NCBI GenBank assembly: GCA_015655375.1
Contig: JAATFD010000010.1
Location: 1 to 64,000, forward strand
DNA from: Actinomycetales bacterium
Lineage (GTDB): Bacteria; Actinomycetota; Actinomycetes; Actinomycetales; Actinomycetaceae
DNA: 64,000 nt
Direction of reading: 5' to 3'
The notes under the pieces were generated by a model that was given only the letters and a program-made list of their open reading frames with translations, made no database searches and was not told the DNA's origin. Shown here piece after piece: positions 37,416 through 44,941 of this stretch. Both the position numbers and the translations under genes were made by a program. How positions within the stretch are numbered: position 1 is the first letter of the stretch; every line of letters starts with the position of its first letter.

Positions 37416-38918
37416 TCAGTGCGCCGCCACAGGCGTCGCCTGATCGGCCTTCACCGAATCGAGGATGTGACGTGCGGCCACCCGCCCCGATGCGTGCGCG
37501 AAACTGTTCGCAGTTCCCGGCACGTCCAGGTTGTAGGTGTCGCCATACAGCCCGCTCGCCTCCATGCCCACGGCGTACAGACCGGGGATCGGTGTGTAGT
37601 CCCTGTCGGTGACCTGCATGTCGCCGTTGACCCGAATTCCACCACAGGACACCAGGACACTGGGCGCCATGTTGATCGCGTAGAGCGGCGCCTTGCGCAC
37701 CGGACGCAGGAACCGCGAGGGCTTGAAGAACACCGGGTCCTCCCCCTGATCGCAGGCATCGTTGTACTCGTCGATGGTCTGACGCAGCACCTGCGGATCG
37801 AGTCCGATCGCTTCGGCCAACTCCTCGGGGGTACCGCCCGTCCAAGCAATGCCGTCGGCGACGTCCTGGTCGAGCTCCGTCTGGAGGCGGACCAGCTTCT
37901 CGTGGTAGGGGATGAAGTCACCCAGACCGATGTCTGAGCCATTCTCGATGAGGTGGGTCACGGTGTCCACGTCGATGATGGCGTAGACAGCGCCTTCGGG
38001 CTGTTCGGCCATGACGTTGCCCGCGTCAGCGAAGCTGAGGGCGACCTCTTCGCTGGCGAACCGCTTGCCGGTCTTGTTCACCCACAGCACTGGCTGCGAG
38101 CCAGCGCCGCTGCTGTGTGAGGTGAGCGTCTTGCCGCGGGCGCAGCAGGCGATCATCAGGGCGCCCAGACTCTCGGTGTCTGCACCGGCCTCCAGCGCCA
38201 TCGCCAGCCCGTCACCGGTGTTCTGAGTTGGCACGCACTGATACATGTCGTGAGCCGTGCGGGAGAACCAGGAGTACTTCTCAACCAGGTCAGGGTTGTT
38301 GCCGAATCCTCCAGAGGCGAGCACGACCGCCCTCGCCCCCAACCGGATGGTCTTGTCCGAAGAATCCGTGGCGACGACACCCCTCACGGCGCCGTCGCTG
38401 AGGATCAGGTGTTGGGCCCGCGTCGAGGTGAAGATGTCAACCCCGGCGTCCTCAACCGCCTGGAGCAGAACTTCCTGGCAGTGCGCGCCCAGGCCCTCAG
38501 GCCGGTGGAACGTGTAGAGCTCGTTCGGCTGGTCGTAGGCATAGATGGTGACTTCGCTGTAGTTGATACCGAGCGATTTGTAGATGTCAATGGTCTCGGC
38601 GCTGTTGTCCACGAGCGCGTGGATGACGTCGGGATTGGCCCGGTGATGGCTGTAGTCCACGTAGCGGCGGTAGCCCTCCTCCTTGGTGGGGAACTTCTTC
38701 CCTTCCTTGTCGGGAACTCCGCGGGCCTTTTGCTCGCTGGACTCGAAGGCCGCCGTGCCTTCTGCGTAGATCGAGGTGCCGCCGGTCTGCGGCATCTTCT
38801 CGAGGAGAGCGACGTTCAGGCCGCCCTGCGCCGCGGTCAATGCGGCCGACTTGCCGGAACCGCCGCTCCCGATGACCACCACGTCGTACTCTGCGTCAAA
38901 TGACAATGCTTCAGACAT
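37416..38918 (-). CDS. FAD-dependent reductase of the fumarate reductase/urocanate reductase/ketosteroid dehydrogenase fold, substrate unknown
   Basis: This protein has 500 residues and ATG 38918 is preceded by GGAGGGG. The FAD motif is VVIGSGGSGKSAAL (residues 14-27); GGTSIYAEG, ASGGFGNN and a C-terminal GMEASGLYGDTYN follow the flavocytochrome c/fumarate reductase flavoprotein family. There is no signal peptide, haem motif or FMN-anchoring domain, so it is a soluble cytosolic enzyme. By eye, the family His in the HTMGG loop is replaced (VLVSCGG) and the Arg of GANRLGG is absent (DVPGTANS), so fumarate is unlikely. It sits between fixB and fixC, which points to reduction powered by the Fix complex. 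Confidence 0.85.
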   Translation of the reverse strand: MSEALSFDAEYDVVVIGSGGSGKSAALTAAQGGLNVALLEKMPQTGGTSIYAEGTAAFESSEQKARGVPDKEGKKFPTKEEGYRRYVDYSHHRANPDVIHALVDNSAETIDIYKSLGINYSEVTIYAYDQPNELYTFHRPEGLGAHCQEVLLQAVEDAGVDIFTSTRAQHLILSDGAVRGVVATDSSDKTIRLGARAVVLASGGFGNNPDLVEKYSWFSRTAHDMYQCVPTQNTGDGLAMALEAGADTESLGALMIACCARGKTLTSHSSGAGSQPVLWVNKTGKRFASEEVALSFADAGNVMAEQPEGAVYAIIDVDTVTHLIENGSDIGLGDFIPYHEKLVRLQTELDQDVADGIAWTGGTPEELAEAIGLDPQVLRQTIDEYNDACDQGEDPVFFKPSRFLRPVRKAPLYAINMAPSVLVSCGGIRVNGDMQVTDRDYTPIPGLYAVGMEASGLYGDTYNLDVPGTANSFAHASGRVAARHILDSVKADQATPVAAH

Positions 38919-39003
38919 TTCTACCCCTCCATTGGGATCGGTCAGACGTTTGGAACTTCCGTTTGGACTCGGTTAGATCCGGGTTCGCGATGCCCGCCCT
39001 GAC

Positions 39004-39927
39004 TCACGCCTCCTTCAAAGCCTGAGTCAGTGCGGGAACGATTGCATACAAGTCACCGACGATGCCGTAGTCGCACCTGCGGAAGATCGGCGCATCCGGG
39101 TCGTCGTTGATGGCGACGACCACCTTCGCGTTGCGCACTCCGGCCATGTGTTGCGGCTGGCCGGAAATGCCAAGGGCAATGTAGAGATCGGGGGCGATCA
39201 GATTCGCTGACGTTCCCACCACGTACGAGTGGTCGTACCAGCGCATGTCGTCGCACAGAGGCAGCGAACAGCCGATTTCGGCATGTAATTGGGTTGCCAG
39301 TGCGTCTACGAGGGAGAGGTCGTCCTTGGAGCGCACTCCCAGGCCGGCGCCCACCACTCGGTCCGCGTGGGCCAACCCTTCAGCTCCACCCAGCGTCTCC
39401 TCGCGTCCAGTCACGTGAATATCCGCCAGTTCACCGGCGCCCTGGCGGATCACGGGCGCCGCCGCGGCGCCCTCCAACGGGCTCTCCAGAGCGCCGCTGT
39501 ACACGGCGGCAACTGGGCCCGTGACCACCAGGGTCTCGACGAGGGCGCCCTCGTACACCGCCCGGCTCACCACGATGTCGCTGCCGTCGAGCGAGAACTT
39601 GCCGGCTGAGCCGAGCACTACCGCAGCCATGCGGGCGGCGCCGCTGGCCAGCAGGACCCGCGACGAGGCGTCATCCACGCACAGCAACACTCGCGGCTGA
39701 CCGGATGCGACAGCATCCCCGAACACCCCGGCGAACGCCTCCGGCGCCACGTCCGGCGCCGTCTCGAACCAGCGCACCTCGCTGGCTCCCGACACGGCTG
39801 CCGCATCCGCGCTCTCGCGCGATCCAACGATCACCGCAATGACACGCCCGCCCAGCTCCGAGACCGCAGCCACCGCCCCGGCGACGGCCTCTCCGCGCGC
39901 GCCGACAATCCATGCCTCCACAGTCAC
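39004..39927 (-). CDS. fixB: Electron transfer flavoprotein alpha subunit FixB
   Basis: This protein has 307 residues. The C-terminal FAD-binding domain shows GAGLGVRSKDDL, the hallmark ALGISGQPQHMAG and VAINDDPDAPIFRRCDYGIV. With FixA it forms the ETF heterodimer that accepts electrons from NADH in bifurcating Fix systems. Start GTG 39927 overlaps the fixA stop by 4 bases (GTGA) and has GGGAGGGA just upstream. Confidence 0.93.
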   Translation of the reverse strand: MTVEAWIVGARGEAVAGAVAAVSELGGRVIAVIVGSRESADAAAVSGASEVRWFETAPDVAPEAFAGVFGDAVASGQPRVLLCVDDASSRVLLASGAARMAAVVLGSAGKFSLDGSDIVVSRAVYEGALVETLVVTGPVAAVYSGALESPLEGAAAAPVIRQGAGELADIHVTGREETLGGAEGLAHADRVVGAGLGVRSKDDLSLVDALATQLHAEIGCSLPLCDDMRWYDHSYVVGTSANLIAPDLYIALGISGQPQHMAGVRNAKVVVAINDDPDAPIFRRCDYGIVGDLYAIVPALTQALKEA

Positions 39928-40655
39928 AACACTCCCTCCCCCCGCAGCGCGGCGACGAGCTGCGTCGCCGCGGCAGACGCATCAGCTCCATCGATCATGC
40001 GCACCGCTCCGCCCTCTGGCTTCGCAATTCCTCGCACGGACACGCGCGCTGCGCCTGCGTCAACGCCGAGGTCGGCCGTTGTCACCTTTTCGACGGGCTT
40101 CTTGCGAGCCGCCAGGACATCCCGCATTCCCGGTGCGGCCTCGGCGCGCTGAGCCACCACCGCCAGCACGCAGGGGGTGGGCACGTCGAGGGTGATGGTG
40201 CCAGATTCGGCACGCTGGATAACAGTGAGCCGATCGCCGTTCTGCTCGGCTGCGACGACTCCAGCGACCGTCGGGATGCCCAGCGCGGAACCGATGCATA
40301 CCGGGACTGCCAGGTCCCATGCGCCGTCGCCCACCACGACGACATCCACTCCGCCGACGTGATTGACTCCGGCGGCGAGCACTGCCGCGGTGGCGGCGGC
40401 GTCCAGGTTGGCGTCGGCGTCAGTGACAACCACGGTCTGGGCTGCGCCCCGTGCAGCCGCCCATGCCAGGTCACCCGACCCCAGAGTGATACCGACGACC
40501 TCACCGTCGCCGGCAAGCACTCCGGCGACCCGCGCGGCGGCAGCATCGTCGTCGCTCGACTTCAAACGCGCCGCCGACACGTCAACATTTCCACTGCTTG
40601 AGATTCGAGCATCCTTCGGGTCACGTGCCCACTTGAATGCGATGGAGATCTTCAT
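39924..40655 (-). CDS. fixA: Electron transfer flavoprotein beta subunit FixA
   Basis: This 243-residue ETF beta subunit carries the nucleotide-binding fold typical of the family (KISIAFKWARDPKDARIS; VVVVGDGAWDLAVPV). It is the first recognised gene of the fixA-fixB-reductase-fixC-fixX operon. GAGAGG precedes ATG 40655. The DPKDAR segment differs from the usual P-D-T pattern of housekeeping ETF, consistent with the Fix subgroup. Confidence 0.92.
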   Translation of the reverse strand: MKISIAFKWARDPKDARISSSGNVDVSAARLKSSDDDAAAARVAGVLAGDGEVVGITLGSGDLAWAAARGAAQTVVVTDADANLDAAATAAVLAAGVNHVGGVDVVVVGDGAWDLAVPVCIGSALGIPTVAGVVAAEQNGDRLTVIQRAESGTITLDVPTPCVLAVVAQRAEAAPGMRDVLAARKKPVEKVTTADLGVDAGAARVSVRGIAKPEGGAVRMIDGADASAAATQLVAALRGEGVL

Positions 40656-40771
40656 CGAACGACCTCTCGCCGATGACGCAAAAGACTCGAGCCATTGCAG
40701 CTCCCGAATCGCGCGGCACAGACTCTGCGATGGACACCTAGCCCGTCAATTTGCATGTCGATGTTGGACAA
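40652..40771 (-). CDS. Possible 39-codon leader ORF overlapping fixA
   Basis: From TTG 40771 the frame runs MSNIDMQIDGLGVHRRVCAA and on to a TGA that overlaps the fixA ATG (ATGA). A strong AAGGAGGGG lies immediately upstream. An ATG six codons in (40756) is an alternative start. No homology is recognised. It could be a regulatory leader peptide coupling fixA translation, or chance. The ribosome site is the main argument. Confidence 0.3.
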   Translation of the reverse strand: MSNIDMQIDGLGVHRRVCAARFGSCNGSSLLRHRREVVR

Positions 40772-40995
40772 GACCCCTCCTTCTGTCTGTCTTTTGTTTC
40801 CTTGGACGCCGTCGCATCGTCGCGCGGACCCACGTCAAAAATCTGACACCTGTAAGACACATAATGTTACGACGATCCGAATCGTTCATCACAGGCCCTT
40901 GGTCCCCGAGACGCGAATCGTCGCGCTGCCCGAGTTCTGGTCACTGTTGAAACTCGGCACCTGATGGAGCCCGCCGGCCAACGGTCACACTGCTC
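40772..40995 (-). other. Presumed fix operon promoter region
   Basis: There is no gene here. The stretch 40840-40880 is AT-rich with alternating purine/pyrimidine tracts and partial repeats (TGTCTTACAGGTGTCA), a plausible operator or promoter, but no hexamer pair is convincing. Confidence 0.3.
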
Positions 40996-41310
40996 GCACC
41001 GGCCTGCCCATCGTCGGCGGCGTGGCCGCCTGCATCGTGTGCACGTTGGCACGCCACGCCGCGAGTCCCTCCAGCGCATTCCTGTCGACGCCCGTCATGC
41101 GCGCAGTGGACCAGCACAGTTATGGGCTATATCTGCGACCTTGGCCCAGTGCGATTCTTCTCAGCAACGCGTGTCCCACTCCGGGTGGCAGCTCCCCGGC
41201 ATTGGTCACCTCGGTCGTCAAGATCACGACGAGGGGCACCGAAGCCTTACCGCTTTCTCGAGCACCCCTACGTGCGATGGAACGCCGGGACCGCAGTCCG
41301 CTACGCAGTG
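40996..41310 (+). pseudogene. Acyltransferase-3 (OafA-like) C-terminal remnant
   Basis: One frame reads GLPIVGGVAACIVCTLARHA and later MRAVDQHSYGLYLRPWPSAI, matching the SYGLYLWHWP signature of membrane acyltransferase-3 proteins. A second frame then gives YRFLEHPYVRWN, the usual last-helix motif. The frame change and missing N-terminal half show that the gene is decayed. These enzymes acetylate surface polysaccharides. Confidence 0.55.
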
Positions 41311-41812
41311 GCCGCTACCGGACAGGGTGCAGAGCGGATCGACCAGCGAAACACCTGCTGCTCGCCACCCGCGGTCAGGCTACGCGACCCCGGAAAGCTC
41401 CCTCGCCAGGATCCTGCGAGTCTGTCAAGACGACGAAGGACGGAAGGGAGCCGCCTGAGACTTCGTCGTGCTCGCAGTATGACCCAGCTTGGTCGCGCGT
41501 CTATCCCAGATCAGCAACGGAGCCATCGCGAGTCACGAGGCCCGCGAAATCCCGCAGTACCGCCGTCGCTCGTCTCCCCGGGCGCTCTGCCATCCGCCGT
41601 CGTAATCGGAATGGAAACGAACGGAGGTCTTGGAAGCGACAGGCTTTGGCGGCTGCACACCACAATGATCTGTCACCGAGCCACATTCACTTCGGCTGGG
41701 CAGGCGCCGATCCGTGCGCCAACGCCTCGGTCCGCCCGTCGGATTCCGAGATTCCCGAATGAGGGAACGGACACCTCGCGCTGGGGCCCGTCGCCCCGCC
41801 ACCGCCCGTCGC
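41311..41812. other. Gap without recognisable genes
   Basis: No supportable gene, repeat or terminator is seen between the acyltransferase remnant and the htrA stop. Codon-position bias is weak in all frames. Confidence 0.4.
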
Positions 41813-43258
41813 TCAGGCCGCCGGTCCGTCGATCGACGTGACCGTCGCCGTGTGGCTGGTTCCTGCAGTGTCGGTCCAGGTGACGCTCACCGAGTCCCCG
41901 GGCTCATGGCTCGACAGAGCGGTGGACAGAGCGTCCGAGTCCGCGATGACACTCCCGTCGATCGCCGTGATCGTGTCACCGGCCTCGAGACCCGCGTCGG
42001 CAGCAGGTGTGTCCTCGAAGACTTCCTGGACGCTCGCGCCCGTTGTCGTCGACGAGGTCGTGCCCTCGCTCTGCGTCTGCCAGCCCGGGCTCGCCGCGCC
42101 GTTGCTCTGGCGTGTCGTGCCGGGACCCATCGATCCACCCAGGTTTCCTTGACTGGACGACCCGCTACTGGACGACCCGCTGCCCAAGGACCCCTTCCCG
42201 TTGGTCCCGGTAGCCGTGTCGGAGCTGCTGACCGCAACGCCCAGGAAAGCCGGGTAGCCGAGTTCCACCCCGCCGGACTCGTCACCGGAGCGGATCTGGT
42301 CCACGATCGTCATCGCATCCTCGATCGGAATCGCGTAGCCCGTGACGACTGATGTCCCGCTGGAGGCGGCTGTCGTCATGCCGATGACCTCGCCCTCGTC
42401 ATCGAGCAATGCACCACCCGAGTCCCCGGAGACCACGTCCGCGGAGATCTCGATCATGCCGTCCAAGGTCTCCGAGGCCGTGGTGCTCTCCGACTGCGTG
42501 GTGACCGTCGCATCGAGCTGAGTGATCGAGCCATCGGCTGCCATCAGTTCCCCGCCACCTTCGGCGTTGCCCACGGCGGTGACATCCTGACCGACCGATT
42601 CCGTATCGTCGTCAACCGTGATCGTCGTGAGGCCGGAGGCATCGGCGAGCTGCAGAAGCGCGACGTCGTCCTCGGAATCCGTGCCGACCACGGTCGCCGT
42701 GTAGGTCGCACTCGTGGAGGGATCCGTGACCGTGACCGTCGTCGCGCCCTCGACGACATGGTTGTTCGTCATGACCAGACCGCCACTGGTCAGCACCATG
42801 CCGGTGCCGGCCGCGCTCGCGTCGTCGTACTTGAGGTCGGTGTTGATGAGGACGACTCCCGTCGCCTCGCTGGAACTCGCCGCCGTCGCCTCGCTCTGGC
42901 TGGATGTGGCCCCTGTTCCCGAGGGTGTCGAGCCGGTCGACCCCGTCGGTCCTCCCAGGGACGATCCATATCCCGATCCATACCCCGACGATGTGGATCC
43001 CCGACTGCCCTCGGATGAGGTGCTGGTCGTCGTCTGCGCGGCGGATGTCCCCGTCATCGCGTCGGCCTCGAGTGCCGATCCCACAACCAGGGACGCGCCG
43101 AGTGTCAGTCCCATGACCAGCGTCATGCTTACTGCCGCGAGCGCCAGTGGCCAACGCCGACGGGCGCGAGCATTGGCCCGATTGTCCGTCTGCCTGTCGC
43201 CGGTGCCCGCGCCAGAACCTGCGCTGGACCCAGCGTGTGTCGTTCCATCCGTGAACAT
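41813..43258 (-). CDS. HtrA/DegP-like serine protease with PDZ domain
   Basis: This protein has 481 residues. A cytosolic N-terminus of about 35 residues precedes one membrane helix (about 36-60), then a long Ser/Gly/Thr-rich linker. The trypsin-like domain has its triad in TNNHVV (His), EDDVALL (Asp) and SGDSGGAL (Ser). A second low-complexity linker leads to one C-terminal PDZ domain (about 390-475, GLEAGDTITAIDG). It would act outside the membrane in protein quality control. GAGGAG lies 6 bases before ATG 43258. The linkers are unusually long. Confidence 0.9.
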   Translation of the reverse strand: MFTDGTTHAGSSAGSGAGTGDRQTDNRANARARRRWPLALAAVSMTLVMGLTLGASLVVGSALEADAMTGTSAAQTTTSTSSEGSRGSTSSGYGSGYGSSLGGPTGSTGSTPSGTGATSSQSEATAASSSEATGVVLINTDLKYDDASAAGTGMVLTSGGLVMTNNHVVEGATTVTVTDPSTSATYTATVVGTDSEDDVALLQLADASGLTTITVDDDTESVGQDVTAVGNAEGGGELMAADGSITQLDATVTTQSESTTASETLDGMIEISADVVSGDSGGALLDDEGEVIGMTTAASSGTSVVTGYAIPIEDAMTIVDQIRSGDESGGVELGYPAFLGVAVSSSDTATGTNGKGSLGSGSSSSGSSSQGNLGGSMGPGTTRQSNGAASPGWQTQSEGTTSSTTTGASVQEVFEDTPAADAGLEAGDTITAIDGSVIADSDALSTALSSHEPGDSVSVTWTDTAGTSHTATVTSIDGPAA

Positions 43259-43864
43259 GTCGTTCTCCTCGTGTCTGATGGATCCAGCACAGCAGTGCTA
43301 CCGGTGAAGATCCCGAACGTCTGCTGTGGAGGAGCTTTGAGGCAACAGCGACGATCCACACGCTCGAAACACCTGCCCGTCCAACAGTGGAAGGAAACCT
43401 CAGTCGTGTCGTCGTGGTGGTCGCAGGTACTGGCCCGATGATCCTGGCGATCACCGACAACGGGACCGAGGTGGACAGCGGCAAGTCCGAGCGCTATCCG
43501 GTCGGGGTTCGACATCTCTCCTATGAGGCACTGCACCTCATCCTGACCGGCGGCATCGAACCAGCCGACACGTCACCCGTCGCGGACCGGGTGCTCCGAG
43601 CCCTCTCGGGCAGAACTGCTCGAGAAATGAGGCTGCTCGCGACTCTCCGCGTCTCTTCACGAGTGCGTCGCCCCACGGGCCACAGTCGTTCCGAGCACCA
43701 TGGCCCCCTCGCGGCGCCGCTCATCGCCGACCAGCGGATGATGGGGATCAAGGTCGGGACGGACCGTGTGGCGCGCGGGTGCCCTTGGTCTCCCCGGCAT
43801 GATTCATGTCACCGACCGTCCCGTTGAGAGGATCAGCCACAGCGGGTAATATTTCCTTTGTCGA
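43259..43864. other. Gap upstream of tRNA-fMet with a coding-like scrap
   Basis: No complete gene is seen. On the plus strand about 43426-43620 shows strong GC-ending codons and reads MILAITDNGTEVDSGKSERY and then PVGVRHLSYEALHLILTGG before losing quality. It resembles an internal protein fragment, but I cannot name the family. The right end should hold the tRNA promoter. Confidence 0.3.
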
Positions 43865-43941
43865 CGCGGGGTGGAGCAGTTCGGTAGCTCGCCGGGCTCA
43901 TAACCCGGAGGTCGCAGGTTCAAATCCTGCCCCCGCTACCA
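43865..43941 (+). tRNA. tRNA-fMet (initiator, anticodon CAT)
   Basis: This is a 77-base cloverleaf with the acceptor strand CGCGGGG pairing with CCCCGC. The first pair is mismatched (C1 with U72), the mark of initiator tRNA. The anticodon stem has three consecutive G-C pairs next to CTCATAA, the T arm contains GGTTCAAATCC, and CCA is encoded. Confidence 0.97.
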
Positions 43942-43947
43942 CAGGAA

Positions 43948-43988
43948 GGGCTCCTGGCCAGCCATGATGGCGGTCAGGAGCCCTTTTT
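43948..43988 (+). terminator. Rho-independent terminator after tRNA-fMet
   Basis: GGGCTCCTG (43948-43956) pairs with CAGGAGCCC (43975-43983) in an interrupted stem whose lower part is continuous, followed by five T residues. Confidence 0.85.
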
Positions 43989-44200
43989 CTTGGGCCACAT
44001 CCAACGACGGTATGGCTGGCCCGTACCGACAGAGCCCCACCCGCCATCAGACTCCGCTCACAACGGTGACTCGGCCCGGGTCTGTACAGCGAACGCCGCG
44101 ATGCCATCCCTCCACCAGAGAAGATGGCACAACAGGCCTGGGACGGTTCGCGTTACTGCGGCAGTCTCCAAGCACGATCCAGCGGACGTGATCCCCGATG

Positions 44201-44728
44201 TCAGCGGTTTTTCGACGCGAGCGCACCCGCAAGTACGGTTGCGTACCCCGCCCAAGCAACATACGGCAGAAGTGTGAATCCAAGCGTCGGTTGTGCCGAC
44301 GCGGATCGCCGCACCAGATCCGCGGTGCTCACCGCCAACGCTGCGGACTCTGCAGTGGCGGCGGTGAGATGGCGCCCACGCCAGAAGATGACGCTCCACG
44401 CGCCGTTGAGCACCAGGTTCACTGCCAACGCCTTGCGGTAAGCCGACGACTCAGTCGATGACGGGTCACACGCCTCTCGCTGATGCAGACGGTGCAGCAC
44501 CGCCGCAGAAGTGACGGCGAGCCCCGCATACAGGCTGCTCCACACGATCGGGAAGGCCGCAGCCGGTGGCTGCCACACCGGTTTGTTCAACTGCCGGTAC
44601 CAAGCACTCTTCGGATCGGTGGCGAATTTCCCAACCGAAGCGGTGGCGGCAACAGCTGCAACGGTTTTCACCAGCGTGTTCGCGAACGATGAGGTGCGAT
44701 GTGCGGAGTATCCCTTGGAAAGGCTCAC
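44201..44728 (-). CDS. TspO/MBR family protein
   Basis: This 175-residue membrane protein has five predicted helices. The signature KPVWQPPAAAFPIVWSSLY near residues 50-68 and NLVLNGAWSVIFW near 115 are those of the tryptophan-rich TspO family, which binds porphyrins and cholesterol-like ligands. GTG 44728 follows GAGGG by 5 bases and gives the usual length; the open frame further upstream is not needed. It stands alone. Porphyrin binding would fit the haem-rich window, but no direct link is seen. Confidence 0.85.
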   Translation of the reverse strand: MSLSKGYSAHRTSSFANTLVKTVAAVAATASVGKFATDPKSAWYRQLNKPVWQPPAAAFPIVWSSLYAGLAVTSAAVLHRLHQREACDPSSTESSAYRKALAVNLVLNGAWSVIFWRGRHLTAATAESAALAVSTADLVRRSASAQPTLGFTLLPYVAWAGYATVLAGALASKNR

Positions 44729-44941
44729 GGCAACCCTCACTTCTCGATGAACGACGCCGACACGATCACTGGATGAGGCCCGTCGTCGGATCCGGAGCAT
44801 CCAGTCTTGCGCAGCTGGAGTCGAAAAGAAAGAGGTCGACCGCTGCCTCGAGACTGACAGGTCCTCCGTCCGGGACCGCAGGCTGGCTCATCCGGTCATC
44901 CGACGAACCAGCCACACCGACTCAGTCCACGCGACCTCAAC

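Noticed and set aside
40964-41841. Several long overlapping plus-strand frames
   Set aside because: Only short pieces match acyltransferase-3 motifs, in different frames; no intact gene.
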